Below, piece by piece: positions 1 to 13,330 of a stretch of 64,000 nucleotides of DNA. The position numbers and the translations under genes were made by a program. The notes under the pieces were generated by a model. The model was not told the origin of the DNA. It saw only the letters and a list, made by a program, of their open reading frames with translations, and made no database searches. Position 1 is the stretch's first letter; each line of letters opens with the position of its first letter. Origin of the DNA: Saururus chinensis (Eukaryota > Streptophyta > Magnoliopsida > Piperales > Saururaceae); NCBI GenBank assembly GCA_035235625.1, contig CP141141.1, forward strand, positions 2,480,001 through 2,544,000. The letters run 5' to 3'.

Positions 1-465
1 ATTATTTTTTATTTACAAATAAATTTTTTTATTTGTTTAAATAATTATACACATTTGTGATGTTTACATAAACATCTCTAATACTAGTTTTTAATTTTTT
101 TAAAAAATTATATTTTAAAAAAATTTAAAAATATAAAAAAATTATATTTTAAAAAAAAGTTAAAAATATAAAAAAATTATATTTTTTAAAATTTTTTAAA
201 AAATTATATTTTAACAAAAAGATAAAAATAATATTTTTTATTAGCGATGTTTGGTAAACGTCGCTAATACTATATTATTAGCGGCACTTAATAAAAAGCA
301 TTGCTAATAGTATACTAATAGTGACCTTTATTATGCGTCGCTAATATTCAATAGCAACGGCATTTTTATCGACGCTTTTTATGCGTCACTAATAATTATT
401 AGCGTCATTTATAGTATTATTAGCGATGCTTAAAAGCGTCGATAATATTTAGTTTTGTTGTAGTG
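1..465. mobile_element. Right end of a CACTA-like (En/Spm) element
   Basis: The segment ends TTTTGTTGTAGTG, the complement of the CACTACAACAAAA terminus typical of plant CACTA elements. The last ~230 bases hold alternating copies of a GCGACG/GTCGCTAATA-type motif in both orientations, which is how CACTA subterminal repeats look. The first ~240 bases are A/T runs. The left end lies outside the window, so its size and coding content are unknown. The 3 bases after it (TTG) are the expected size of a target duplication but cannot be paired. Confidence 0.7.
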
Positions 466-466
466 T

Positions 467-1159
467 TGCATGCTGATTGATTGCCTGTTGCTTCTTTAGC
501 AATGATTAAATTCTAAATCAATCAAATAAATCAATAATTTATTTAGCAAATAAGTAACTTTGAGACTTCTTTTAGTTATTTAATCAGCCTTATTGTCTTT
601 CCTTATATGTATCAATCACAATGAATTAAAAGATTCTCCATGTGCTGGCCTCAGGTTAGTTTACTAGTTGTCTATTTGCATGCCGAATTCGACCCATAAA
701 TCTTTGGAATTTCAAATTTCTTTCTGAAATAGGGATTGTATCCACGGAAGTCTTCTTTCCAATGCCATCAGAATCTTATAAATCAAAATTATACATAGAA
801 AGATATATATAGTTGAAATACTAAAGTTGTGTTAATCTGTCCAAACCAGTTTCTTCCCAAATTTAGTTCTCTTAATGCAAATCTCAAATCCAATGGGTCG
901 AAAAGGTTGTGTTCGACTATTCTATGCATGTTTATACCATTAGGTGCACATTCTTGACTTTTAAATAACTTTGGGTAGTTGGGCTTCACTCATTCTTCTA
1001 CTTGGATCCTGTTGAAGTCTATTTAAACATGTAAACACAACTAAGGTCTAACTAACCTATTCAAAATATAAATAGCCTAAATAAGAAATAAATTAACACA
1101 AAATAGAATTGTAATTCGAAATTTAAAAACATTTATTTGAACATTGTTTATGTGCATCA
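467..1159 (-). repeat. Fragment of Athila-type LTR
   Basis: This stretch aligns along its length with the inner-to-right part of the LTRs at 3068-4443 and 13543-14974 and ends with the same AGTGCATCA-like terminus (here TGTGCATCA). The left part of the LTR is missing: homology starts at TTGCATNCTGATTGATTG, directly after the CACTA end. Read on the minus strand it corresponds to U3 upstream of the TATA box. The simplest reading is that the CACTA element inserted in the LTR. Confidence 0.75.
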
Positions 1160-3067
1160 AAAGCCACAACAAATTCATTTCCAAGATTTGTGAAGTGGAT
1201 TATACAAGAAGTAAATAAAGCATTCAAAATTTAGGGATATTACAGATCATGTAGTAATAATTTTTTTCAAAATTAAGATTTTATTTTTGAAGAAGCTTGA
1301 ATTATTTGACATGTTATTCTTAATCTAGAATGTAAGAAGGGTAATGTTGTAATTGATAGTATTTCATCAATTATTAATATTTTATAGAATATGATTGTAC
1401 TAGAAGAGTGTGATTATACTTTTTATTATTTGTTCATGGTATAATGCAACTATTGGTAAGTGGTTTGATTTATAACTTTATTTTTTTTACTTATAAATTA
1501 ATGTATCAACTTTAGTAAAGTATTACTGCTTTTGTCATAAAGAATTTAGGTGGGATAAAGAGAGTGTTCTACTCTAGCATTAGAGCTATAATTATATATT
1601 AACTTGTATAATTGTATCCGAGTTGTTATCATTTCAAATTATTCAGAGGAAAACAAGAATAGAGATAAAATGTTTTAAGGAGAAGGTTAAGATAATTGAT
1701 TTAAATGATGAAAGCCTAGGTTGTATTCTATCTCTTTATTTCTTTTAAATGTATGAATATACTTTCATTGAGAATGTGAATTTTATGTAAATTATTTTTT
1801 GTATTAAATATGTTCTTAGTACATTAATTGAGTATAAGGTGATTGAGAGTAAAATTATTCTTTACTATGACAAAATTATACTTTACTATTTACAATTCTT
1901 TAACTTTATTTGTTCTTTTCATCACTACAAATTGCAGTCTCATGGGAGAAAAGAGCAAAAAGACATAGATGAGGCAGATTGAAGTAATTTTATTCATGAT
2001 AGCTTTGGTAAGTTGATCTATGTTATAGTAATTTGATTAGTATTTAATCATAATATATATAGTAAATTTTTAATTATTATTTATGTATTCATATTCTTTA
2101 TGATTGGCTTAATTTTTATAACATGTAGGGTCTAATGAAATTCATCAAGGCAATGAGCAAGCTTATCATACCTTTGGCAATTCTTTCTACGATATATTTA
2201 TTTATATAGGAATAATCTTTTGTAAAAGTATATTTATACTAAATTACATTATGATTGTTTGGCAGGGAACTCACCTATAACTACTTTAAAAATTGAGGTT
2301 GAGACACTGAAAACAAAACTTGAGCATGAAAAGAAGAAGAAACATTTGCTTAAAGACAAACTTTTTGAAGAAAAAGAAGCAAAAGAGTAGCTAGAATTGA
2401 AGTTGAAAAACAATGTAATGTACAATTTTTATTTTTCAAACTAGTATCATTTAATTTAAATTTACAAAGTATCATTTTATTACCATATTACTTTATACAA
2501 TCGAATAATTGCATTTGTAGAATATAATCTTAATATAGATTGTATTATGATACCATATTTTATATTTCTGATTTTTCTATAATGACAACAATCTTTTTTG
2601 CTTTTATAGGTGAAGAAGTAGTTGCCACAAACAAAGTGACAATTGCATTAAATGTTGAAGTTGATTTACTTCAAGAACAATTGGAAGAAGAAAAGAGAAA
2701 CAAAATATTCAAATAGAAGAAGAAAAAAAGAATGAGATGGAATTGAATCACAACAATGAAATACAATTGAAACAAGTAGAAAGAAACAATTTAAGAAGAA
2801 AAACAGATTTATTGGAGAACAAAAGTTGGATTTGAATGATAGTTTATTAGCTTTGGCAGCTGAACATGTAGAAGAAAATATTACAATAAAAAGAAATACC
2901 AATACATAAGGACTAAAAGAATGTTTTCTTATTGAAACATGCATGTTAAGGTCATATTCAATAACAATAAAATGAGTATTAACAAGGAAAGGAAAGAGAA
3001 AGATGGACAAGAAATGTCAAAATGGAAAGTTATTTTGTAAAAAGTGTTATGACAAGTAATAGAGCAT
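1160..3067 (+). pseudogene. Degenerate multi-exon coiled-coil gene remnant
   Basis: I do not recognise the family. Several short plus-strand open segments sit between plausible GT-AG introns: around 1936-2010, 2130-2200, 2265-2415 and 2610-3060. The last two are rich in Lys and Glu with heptad-like spacing, for example VETLKTKLEHEKKKK and LLQEQLEEEKRNK, so a coiled coil is predicted. In-frame stops and frame changes (near 2389 and 2716) break it. Coiled-coil tails of this kind occur in accessory proteins of plant CACTA elements, and a CACTA end lies nearby, but no diagnostic domain is visible. A solo LTR at 3068-4443 interrupts it, and similar Lys-rich sequence resumes after 4444. Confidence 0.4.
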
Positions 3068-4443
3068 TGTTGTTACGTCCAAACCAAGACTATGAATTAG
3101 TCTAGTTTAGATTTCTTTTTTACTTGTCAACTATAGTAAACAAGGTCGATCCATAGGGAAAGCCTTGTGTGACAAAGAAAACTATTACGAAGAGAACAGA
3201 AAAGAGAAGGAAGTTGAAATAGGGAATAAGAGACAATCAAAGATAAAGTGCTAAGGCATTGGAAATCCACTTGTAATAAATCTCTAATGTATATTTGATT
3301 CAAATGATAACTCAATTAAGATCAAATGAAAATTTGTCTCAATCGGAAAATTTATCTTTTAAAGAACTTTGAAATAGAACAATAGTAATTGATTGTTTAC
3401 TACGTGAAAGTATTAAGTGTATATTCACAGGGAATTATAAGCATTCAGCGTGCCTTTCGTCAACGCTGAATCAAATAATTATATAGATTATAAACTCCTT
3501 AAATATAAAACATCAATTTAAAACTATAAAGAACTTACTTGAATCAAAGCATCCATTAAACATCAAGTACAAGCTTCATTCCTAGCCTTAGCTTGAGAGC
3601 TTTAGAAAGCCATTACAATAAAACTAAAAACAAAATTACAAAATGAGAGAAGAAAATAGGAGAAGAGAGCTCCAAAGAGGAGAGAGTAAGTCATCTATCA
3701 CGTCCACCCCTCTATTTATAGGAATAGAAGGGGTTGCTTTAAAGAGGAAAGTGAAATCATATCTCTAGATTGCATCCTGATTGATTGCCTGATTGGTTGC
3801 TTTTTTGGCAATGATTAGATACTAAATAAATCAGCAAATAAGTATCTTTGAATCTTCCTTTAGTTAACCAATCAGCATCCTTGTCTTTCCTTATGTGTAT
3901 CAATCATAATCAATGAAAATATTCTTCATGTGCTGGCCTCGGGTTAGTTTACTAGCTGTCTGATTGCATGCCAGATTCGACCCATATATCTTCAAAATTT
4001 AGAATTTCTTCCTGAAATATCATTTGTAGCTATGAAAGTCTTCTTTCCAATGCCACTAGAATCGTATCCATCCGAATTATACACAAAAAGATATGATCGA
4101 AATGCTAAGCCTCTGTCAATCTGTCCGAATCAGCTTCTTTCCTAATTTAGTCCTCTTCATACAAATCTCAAATCAAACGGGTCCACAAGGTTGTGTTCGA
4201 CCATTCCATGCATGTTTAGACCATTAGGGGCCCATTCTTGACTTTTAAATAGCTTTGGGTAGATGAGCTTTACTTCCTCTTCTACTTAGATCCTGTTAAA
4301 GCCTGTTTAGACATGTAAACTCAATTAAGGTCCAATTAACTTATTCAAAACATAAAAAGCCCAAATCAGCAATGAATTAACACAAAATAGGATTGCAATT
4401 CAAAATATGAGAACATTTAATTAAACATTATTTCAGTGCATCA
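3068..4443 (-). mobile_element. Solo LTR, Athila-type, with AGCAT target duplication
   Basis: A 1376-bp sequence begins TGTTGTTACG and ends GTGCATCA (TG...CA) and is flanked on both sides by AGCAT (3063-3067 and 4444-4448). It is homologous end to end with the 5' LTR of the nested element at 13543-14974. On the minus strand the LTR starts TGATGCAC, has a TATA box (CTATAAAT, about 3713-3721) roughly half-way, and ends GTAACAACA. The perfect 5-bp duplication with no internal region marks a solo LTR left by LTR-LTR recombination. Confidence 0.93.
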
Positions 4444-5046
4444 AGCATCTGCAAAAGCTGAAACGGATGACTCTGTTCATAAAGGGATGACTTTGTTCAT
4501 AAATATGACAAAGTAGTTAAAGGAGAAACGATACAAAAAAATATATAGGTCCACTTGCAGAAGAGACATAAAAAAAGTAAAAACAAACAAGCTTGTCAAA
4601 AGATGACCAAAAGAAATTTTTGGCTACATAGAGAAATCAAGAATGGTAAGTATTCCTAAACAAATTATGATTATACTTTATATTATAGTTATATTTTTAA
4701 CTTTAGAATGTTATTGTATAAATTTACTCTAGCTTTAACTGTAAGTGTAAGTGTGTACTATAAGTTGTAATATAAATTTACTATAGCTTTATGTTTGTTA
4801 GTGGTAAAGCACGGGTTATTTTTTTATTATTTTTTTTGAGGATTTATTAGTGGTGTGAGTTAAGAATAGAGTAGGGGAAGATCAAAGATAGGGATACTAC
4901 CTTTAAAGTTTAGTGTTGCACCACAAGGTTTTGCCTACTAAGAGCTTTTCTTGTTGACACTTATGTTTGCCTTTTACAACTGAACTAATTAACATTATAG
5001 ACCAGCTAGTGTTTTGTGTTTTGAGTTAGTGTAGTAAATCTATGTA
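4444..5046 (+). other. Remnant sequence after the solo LTR, no intact gene
   Basis: The first ~200 bases continue the Lys-rich, Met-poor composition of the remnant before the solo LTR and end in a possible donor (AATG|GTAAGT near 4645). The rest is AT-rich with no open frame of note. Nothing else is recognised. Confidence 0.4.
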
Positions 5047-5159
5047 TGTAATGCCCCTGATTTTTCTATGATTTTTTTGCTATTTTTTTAGTCATTTTCG
5101 GAAGGAAAATGTGATGCTTCGGCGTATTCATATTTGTATATTTACCCCGTATTTATACC

Positions 5160-7290
5160 TATAGAGTCGGGTGTGGGGCTTACACTCAGGCCGCGGGCCT
5201 CGCTGCTCGCTTACAGCGCGAATTTTGGAGGTACAACACGTAAACAGTGAGTTAACGCGTGATGAGAATATGATTAGAAAAAAAGAAAAATCAATAAAAA
5301 AGGGCTTGGGCTCGGGCTCGGCTGAGCCCGATCCAGAAGCTCCTGGAAGAGAACCACCCCACATCCGATTTCTTGTACCTAGCCACTGCCGGCCACCGGT
5401 GGGCCACAGGGCCACCGGCTCCGCCCCGGCCCCCATGGCCGCTCCACCCTCCACCTTGTTCCTCCCTGGTTAGACTTTACCTCTCTGTTTTGTGATTCCG
5501 CCGTTGCCATTAGCCGGCGAGGGCCGGCGACGGCAGGAGGACACCCCTCCCGGCCCCACTTGGCCTCCTCCGCTGTCCCACTCCATTTTCCCTCTCTGGA
5601 GCTCTGTTTTCTGCCCCCTTCAGTTGAGCTCGTCGGCTAGCTTCGACCGCTGTTGGACGGCCTAGCTGTGCTCAATCTGACTTGCCTTGGTCTAGCGACG
5701 ATGATGGGCCACTCCTCCTGGCCCCAGGGGGCCTCCGCTCCGCCGCCCCGATTGTGTTCCCCCTTACCCTATTTTCCGCCGGCGCTCTGTTTTGGTGAAA
5801 CGGAGGCCACCGGCGGCGAGCCACGGTTGACCTGACCTCCCTCTAGCCTCGACTTGGTCTGGCGAAGGCTATGGACCACCCTACCCAGCCCGGTTCCGTC
5901 TCCTCCTCCATCCTCTACTCTGGCAAGTGCATTTTTCCATATTGTGTTTCGATTTTTCAGTGGGTTGCCGCTGCCGCCGTTGGCTGGTGAGGGCAACCCA
6001 ACCGCTGTGGGCTCTGCCCCGGCCTGGCGATGGCCCCACCCGGACTGGTTCAGCCTCCGTCCCCTATTTTTGGTCTACGTCCGTTTTGGATGTGGTGACT
6101 GCTGCCATTACCGGACTTGACCTAGCGGACCTTCGTCCGGCTCCGACCCGGCCCGGTGATGCCAGTGGGCCACCCCTCTGGGCCTTGTTCTGCCTTTGCA
6201 TTGGAACCATGTTTTGAACGTGATGCATTTTTCGGTCGATTTGAGTGGGAGGCTCTATTTTGGTTGCCGTTGTGTCGTCGGTGAGTGGCTGGGGCTGGTC
6301 AGCCTTTGTTCGGCTCTACCCCGGCTTGGTGATGATGGCAAGGGCCACCCTAGCTTGGCCCCACCTAACCTTGTGTGATCGCCTCTTACCCGTGCTCTTC
6401 CTTGCGGCCCGTAGCCGCAGTTAGTTCCGCCTCACCGGCATATTTGCCCATTGACCCTTCTTGCTCATTTTATGTCGTTGGTATCGGACGGTCTCTAGCA
6501 AGAATTTGTAGGACCTATCTTGACTGAAGGAGGACAAGTTCACCTGCACAGGCCTTGGCTAGTGATGGCCTCGTGTTCTTTGCTCGACCTTGAACCTTCC
6601 TCCTTCCCTCTGCCGTGCGAGATGCACAGCTACCTGCACCATTAGTTTTGATTGCGGGTAGTGATCGGCGATGTTGCCGCTTTGATTGGCCATCGCTAGG
6701 GCCTTAGCCCTGTTGGCCTTTTGTGGGCCTTGGGTTGTCTCTGTTCAGCTCTCTTCCCCGCCCCTTTTGGGCCGCATGAATTTGTAGTTGTGTGTGCGGT
6801 TTAGGGTTTAGGCGCCGCATTCAAGCTGCTTGACCATTAGATGGCTTTGTCACTATTTGAGTTGACCACTAGAGCCTCCACCACCTCTCTTCTGTCCTTG
6901 AGCCCCATGCCCTCCGCCCTTATGTGGGCCCTTGTGATGCGAAATCGCTGCCGTTGGGTGTTGTCCACGGCCGATTTTGATGTCTTGCGGCCGGCCAAGT
7001 ACTTCTCTCCCGCTGGATGACCTTTATTGAGTACACCCTCGACTTATGGTCGCACCGCCACTTATGTTGGCATGACCTTTCTCCCGGCCGCCCCTAGTGT
7101 GCAGCCGTGGATCGCGGATTTTGCCGCATTGACCTATGTCACCCCATGTGGCCGTGATTGCTTCTGTTACTTCCTAAAATCCTCGGGACGACAACTCTCT
7201 CAGCTAAGCAATGCCTTTGGCCCTAACTCCGTCGTCGACGCCGCTATCGTCATGTGTTCGCCATTAAACGTCATGATTACGAGGTAGGGG
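5160..7290. other. GC-rich, CpG-rich block inside family-A LTR
   Basis: The base composition changes sharply from the AT-rich surroundings. Short open frames occur on both strands because GC-rich DNA has few stops, but none shows a recognised domain, and no frame stays open when compared with the homologous copy at about 57720-59760. It is best read as non-coding LTR sequence. Confidence 0.6.
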
Positions 7291-8467
7291 AGCTTTGAAC
7301 TCGTAATTTCATGATAGCATGCTTTGAATGAGTAGCAGCAGGCTAGGATTGTATGATGCAATGCTTTGGATGTTAAATCATGATCCATTTGCATGATGTA
7401 AGAGGATGAATTATGCCATAGTGAAATGCATAAGACATGCATGTGAGTTGTAAGTATGTATGGTGTATGAATGCATATGTATGTGCTAGTGATGGCTAGC
7501 ATGTTTGTTGGTAAGCTTCATATGTGTATGTATGTGCTAGTGACGGCTAGCAAGTATGGATGTTTATGTTTGCGCTAGTGATGGCTAGTGAGCATGTTTG
7601 TAAGCTACGTATGTATAGAAAAGTATGTGTATGTTATACATATGTATGATGGCTATATGCCGATCTGATGGATATGTGTATGCGTGTGGGGGCAGAAGTT
7701 TGGGCGATGGATGGTAAGAAGTGACAGTGTTTGGTATGGATTTGGATATGGATGTGTAAGCGTATGATGGATCATAGAGGATATGAGTATGATGGGCGAG
7801 GATTGGAGTGGTTTGTTTGGATCAGAGTGTATGTTGGGGAACTGTCAAACAGTAAGAGTGTGCATAATTGTACAAGCATAACGTACAAATTATGAAGTGA
7901 AAAGTAAGCATAATAAGTGAGTTATAAGTAAGACGGTGATAACCGGGGTTGGCTCTGAGGAGCTCAGTTTGATGATGTCAGTGTAAGATGATTTGACTAT
8001 AAAGTGGATGGCGGAGTATGTAAGACTGTAAGATTTTGGTGTATGATGAGTTGTGTTGAGATATGGACGGGTTAAGGAAGTCTGCTGCCATGACAAACTA
8101 GGGTTTCGGATTGGGCTCAGCTCCAGTTTGATTAGTGGAGCACGGTATGTTTGAGTGCTTGTGTGGCATAATTGTACCGCATAATTTACTTAATTCAAAC
8201 TTGAATTATAAGCACAACTAATGATAGCGTTGTGAGTTTGAGACCTAAGGGTTCGGCGGATTAAGTTTTGTGTTTGAGCTAGCAGATAATGAGTCAGTGG
8301 AGCATTTTTCATGTCTTGTCATGGTGTTTATCCTACGAGATGTTGTCTGTGTGTTGTATTGAGCACCAGACGTCTGATGCTATATTGAGAGCGAAGTATG
8401 TTTTTTATTTAGTTTGTGTGTTGTATGAAGCCTAGATATCTGATGCTTTGTTGATAGCGATATATGC

Positions 8468-9104
8468 TTGCATTCTGATTGATTGTCTGATTGGTTGCTT
8501 CTTTGGCTATTTATTTAGCAAATAAATAGCCAATCAGCCTCCTTGTCTTTCCTTAGGTGTATCAATCATAATCAATGAAAATATTCTTCATGTGCTGGCC
8601 TCGGGTTAGTTTACTAGTTGTCTCTTTTCATACCGAATTCGACCCATGAATCTTTGGAATTTTGAATTGCTTCCTGAAATATCATTTGTAGCTATGGAAG
8701 TCTTCTTTCCAATGCCACCAGAATCGTATCCATTCGAATTATACATAAAAAGATATGATCGAAATACTAAGCTCTGTAAATCTGTCCGAATCAGCTTATT
8801 TCCTAATTTAGTCCTCTTCATACAAATCTCATATCAAACGGGTCCACAAGGTTGTGTTCGACCATTCCATGCATGTTTAGACTATTAGGAGCCCATTCTT
8901 AACTTTTAAATAGCTTTGGGTAGATGGGCTTTACTTCCTCTTCTACTTAGATCCTGTTAAAGCCTGTTTAGACAAATAAACTCAATTAAGGTCTAACTAA
9001 CTTATTCAAAACATAAATAGCCCAAATCAGCAATTAATTAACACAAAATAGGATTACAATTCAAAATTTGAAAATATTTAATTGAACATTATTTTAGTGC
9101 ATCA
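8468..9104 (-). repeat. Truncated 3' LTR of nested Athila-like element
   Basis: This aligns with the right part of the 5' LTR at 13543-14974 and ends AGTGCATCA, but lacks the first ~750 bp. Homology begins at TTGCATTCTGATTGATTG, the same position at which the fragment at 467-1159 begins. A short internal deletion near 8510-8530 is also visible relative to the full LTR. Confidence 0.85.
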
Positions 9105-9122
9105 AATACCCCCAAACCTACT
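9105..9122 (-). promoter_or_regulatory. Polypurine tract
   Basis: Read on the minus strand, AGGTTTGGGGGTATT lies directly before the LTR start TGATGCAC. A purine-rich tract touching the 3' LTR primes plus-strand DNA synthesis in LTR retrotransposons. A second copy of the core, AGGTTTGGGGGTAT, occurs on the same strand at about 10479-10492. Confidence 0.75.
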
Positions 9123-10830
9123 TTTTGCTAGTCCTCGAGGAAAACAAAAATTAAAACAATAAAAAACAAAACTAACTACTCCACTTCCGCAGGAAATCTC
9201 GATTGCATTTAGCATATGCATGAAGCCTTTAAACCCCTAGCTTACACTAGTGGACGAGTTGTGTCTCATTAGGGTTTGCAGTGAATCTACCCACAAAATT
9301 TAAAACTAAAATGATAAAAGAAAATTAAAATTAAAACCATGTCAAATTTACAAATCAACTCCTCCTAAACATGTGACTTCATTTAGTAAAATCAATCATG
9401 CATAATAAAACTTGCCTTTTGAAACAATAATTCATTCTAACAACTTTATATTGGTGGCAAGTACTTATACATACATAATAGTTTTAGAAAAAATAGACAT
9501 TGCCAAGTAATTATACAATCCCATTCTCATGAATCGAACAACTCAATGTGTCTCATGTCCACTCAGCAATTTCAATTTTAACACTCAAAAATAGACATTG
9601 ACATCCATTCATCTTCAAGAGATCATAATAGAAAATCATGCAAAACCTTCCTTAAAAAGTAAAACACCCTAGATCACCTGACAACTCATTCAAGATATAA
9701 TTGCATAATGTCCTACTAGAATTTTATGCTCATCTCACATAACATGTGTAAGGCTTAGCCTTTTAAGCTTTCTATAAGATCCATGTAACAAGTGTAAGGC
9801 TCAGGGCACTAGGTGTTAAAGCACCCCTCAGGCTTAATAACTTGAACCAAATAGGCTTCAAGGCTATGCATGTCATAAATTAGTCAACTCTACCTTTTGA
9901 CTCGAACAGCCTATGCTTAGTGAGGCACACTGAGTCCCGGTCTACTCAATAAAGTGACTTTAATTCTTTACAATTTTTCAATTTTTTTTCTTTTTCACAT
10001 TTTTTTCTTTTTTTCTTTTCTTGAGCACATTATACAATCAACTTGAATTGTGTTAACAAAAAGTCCTCAACTGTTCTACAAACCAAGAATAGTGAAGCTC
10101 AAAACTCTATCATGATAACATTAATACTACTAGATCATGCCAAAGTTTTACTCTCATAAAAAAATAATTACTTATATTCAATGATATCCACCAAGATGTA
10201 AGACCATAATCAAAGGCTCGAATTCTCACTTAGGTAAATGTCTTTCTTTATTTTTTTTTTCAAAATAGGAGCACAAGAAACTAATATGAAGTAATCAGAA
10301 CTCAAAATCATTAAATATGTCAAGTCATATTCTAAGCAATATGATGTCATTAAATATAGTCACATGTCTAAAATAAGAATTAATGTAAATAAGCAAAAAC
10401 ATAAAATAAAATAATTCTAATTAATTTTTTTAAATTTTTTAAGTAAGACTAAAAAAAATGATAGAAAAATCTCTTTCTATACCCCCAAACCTAAACTAAA
10501 CATTGTCCTCAATGTATAAAAGAAAGCCAATGCAATGCTTAATATAAGAAAAGAGGAAAAAAGAGATAATATATTGGTTGATGTGCTCATGTACATAGCT
10601 ATCAAAAGAAAAATAGTCAATAAAGCACAAACATAATCACATTAGGGTAAATCAATAATGAATCATATAAGCACACCCTAATAATGATTTAAGCAATCAA
10701 TAAAAATGATAAACTAAAAACTAACTAAAAAAAAAAACTAACTATTAAACAAAAATAACTATCAAAACCAAAAGTGGGTTGCCTCCCAGGAGTGCTAAGT
10801 TTACTGTCTTCAGCCAAACACACCTCCATC
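9123..10830 (-). other. Non-coding 3' region of nested element
   Basis: No open frame with a recognisable domain occurs on either strand. The region is AT-rich with homopolymer tracts (near 9965-10020 and 10240-10260). It contains a second polypurine-like motif (about 10479-10492) and the GGGAGGCAACCCAC motif (about 10776-10790). Where a complete Athila-type element would carry RT, RNase H and integrase, this copy has none. Confidence 0.6.
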
Positions 10831-10835
10831 TAAAC

Positions 10836-11578
10836 TCATCTAGGGTCCTTCAAAGCAATTATCTTCACTTTATCAATTCTAATAAAATCAGAGTGAGTTA
10901 AGCAAATATTTAGTGGATCATCAAAATAAATAAAAGGAAAAACATCCTCCACTAAACTCTCAACTATGTCAACCTCAAAAGTTTCATCGAAGTCTGATGG
11001 TTGTCTACTGGCATCAAATACATTTAACTCACATGTCAAGTTCCCAAAAGAAAGCCTCATCACTCCATTCCGACAATTTATTAGAGCATTAAATGTAGCA
11101 AGAAATGGATGACCTAAATCACAGGGATTTGTGAAGATGCATTTGAAACCGGTTATGTGTCCAAAATAATGAAGTCCACTGGAAAATAGAATTTGTCCAC
11201 TTGAATAAGGACATCTTCCACTATTCCTCTTAGCCTTATGATTGAGTGGTCAGCAAGTTGAAGTGTTATGTTAGTGGGTTTCAAATCCGCTAGACCTAAT
11301 TGCTCATAAACAGAATAAGGTAAGAGATTAACACTTGCCCCAAGATCAAGCAAAACTTTTTCAATTCTATAATTCCCAATTATATAAGATATGGTTGGAC
11401 AACCAGGATTTTTATATTTGGGTGGGGTATTTTGTTGCAAAATTGCACTTACTTGTTCTGTCAAAAATGTCTTCTTTTGTACATGTCGCTTACGCTTGAT
11501 TGTACAAAGGTCTTTTAAAATTTTTGCATAAGATGGAATTTGTTTAATGGCATCTAAAAGAGGAATGTTAATCTTCAC
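10836..11578 (-). pseudogene. Retrotransposon protease (retropepsin), broken
   Basis: This is the aspartic protease domain that would process the Gag-Pol polyprotein. The open part at 11153-11578 includes the active-site motif LLDLGASVNLLPYSVY, in which Asp-Leu-Gly-Ala replaces the commoner Asp-Thr/Ser-Gly-Ala; DLGA is usual in Athila-type elements. It is followed by the flap-region sequence LQLADHSIIRLRGIVEDVL and FPVDFIILD. A stop or frame change near 11150 separates this from HPFLATFNALINCRNG and the open stretch 11063-10836, which normally continues without a break toward reverse transcriptase. The frame then ends and no RT motif follows. The domain order with gag upstream on the same strand confirms minus orientation. 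Confidence 0.88.
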
Positions 11579-13330
11579 TTATTTGAAAATTTCAAGAATG
11601 TCACCATTTTGCACCAATTTAGAAGAAGATTGTAATCTTTGAGGAAAAGGAGGAGGAATAAGAGAAACACAATCGGAGTTGTCAAGTTCATCACCATGTT
11701 TAGAATTCAAAGACTCCTTAGGTTCAACAACCTTCATGGGAATGTCTTTGTTAATGACTTTTCCACTTGTCAAAGTGGAAATGGACTTAGCATACTCTTC
11801 TTGTGAACTTGAAGAATTTAAATTTTCAATTACAAATTGACCTGTAGGATTTGGTTGAGGTTGAGAAGGAAACTTCCCTTTTTCTTTAGTGTTCAAAGCT
11901 GTGGTCAATTAAGTGATAAAAGTCTTCAAGTCATTGATGGCTTGCATGGTTTGGTTGTTGATTATTGCTTGACTTTGCTTGAATTCTTACAATGTGTCTT
12001 CAAGAGTCTTTTTATATGGTGGAACATAATTTGAAGAATGTACCTGCATATTAGACTCATTTCTCCAACTAAAGTTAGGATGATTTCTCCAATTAGGAGT
12101 ATAAGTTTCAAAATAAGGAGAAGAAAAAGGCCTTTTGTAGGTATTCATAGCATTTGCTTTAGTATGCAACACCTTTTGAAAAGTAGGGATTGTTGGACAG
12201 TCTTGTGTTTGGTGTTCATCACTCTCACACATACTACAAATATCATGTACTTTTTGAGAAGCTTTAGACATGTTTTCCCTATTAAATTCCATAGCCTCCA
12301 CTTTTCTAGTTAAATTTGTAATTTTCACTTTTACATCATCCTCTTCTTTAAGAAGGTACATGCCCCCCTTAGTTGTCCCATTAGATTTAGTCTTATTACT
12401 ACTTTCATATTCATTAGAATCTTATCATGATTGAGCATTTTCAACTAACACATCAAAATAGTCTAATGCTTCCTCAGGTTCTTTACTCAAAAATTCTACA
12501 TTACACATCATTTCAACAAATTGACTCATTTGAGAAGTCAAGCCATTATAAAAGAAACTAATTGTACGTCATGTTTCATATCCATGATATGGGCACAACA
12601 ATAAAAGTTCTTTAAATATTTCCCAACATTTAAAGAAGGTCTAATTTTCTTTTTGTGAAAAATTCATGATGTTCTTTCTAAGTGTATTAGTTCTATGGGT
12701 GGGGAAAAACTTTTTCAAAAATTCTCTTTGCATTTCTTGCCATGTTCCAATGGATCTTGGCTTTATAGAATTCAACCAATTTTTTATTTTTTTCTTTAAA
12801 GAAAATGGAAAAAGTTTTAATCTAATAACATCATTTGAAACATTTTGGTTTAGCAAAGTTGAATAAACCTCTTCAAACTCTTTTAAATGCAAATATGGGC
12901 TTTCCGAATCTAAGCCATAAAATTTGGGTAGTAATTGAATTACACCCGGCTTGAGTTCAAAACCACCCACATTAGTTGGAAAAATAATGGAAGAAGGAGA
13001 ACTTGATCTAGTTGGTTGCAAATAATCACGCAAGGTTTTAACTTGAATATTTTGTGCATTATTATCTCCATTATCACTTCTTAGTTCCTCATTAGCTCTT
13101 AGATCCTCCATTGTATCAAAATAGAGAGAATTTTCAAAAGATTTGTTTTCTCTTCTCAATCGTTCAGAATTATCACGCACCCATGTGAGCATGCAACAAC
13201 AATATATATTTTTTTTATAACAAAAAATAAAAATGGAGAAATTAAATGACAAAATATAAAAAGTTAGAGAGTTAGAAGTTAATAAATAAAAATTATAAAA
13301 TAAGGCCAAAGGCACTATCAAGGTACACAT
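11579..13330 (-). pseudogene. Retrotransposon gag, Athila type, broken
   Basis: This would encode the nucleocapsid precursor. A plausible initiator is the Met at 13111 (MEDLRANEELRSDNG); the open frame upstream of it, to 13330, looks like leader. The capsid core is clear: LKLFPFSLKKKIKNWLNSIK followed by W-x-E-M-x-R-E-F-L-K-K-F-F, the RLxLFPFSLxxxAxxW pattern of Athila-type Gag. Frames break near 12640 and 12425, with homologous protein continuing in between (the CPYHGYET and FVEMMCN stretches). A zinc-knuckle-like cluster CSMCESDEHQTQDCP lies at about 12190-12240. The linker to protease (11908-11579) is Ser/Pro-rich and ends at a stop at 11579-11581. At least three disruptions make it a pseudogene. 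Confidence 0.88.

Noticed and set aside
1922..1934. CACTACAAATTGC as a CACTA left end
   Set aside because: It lacks the longer terminal match and subterminal repeats, and no partner end follows.
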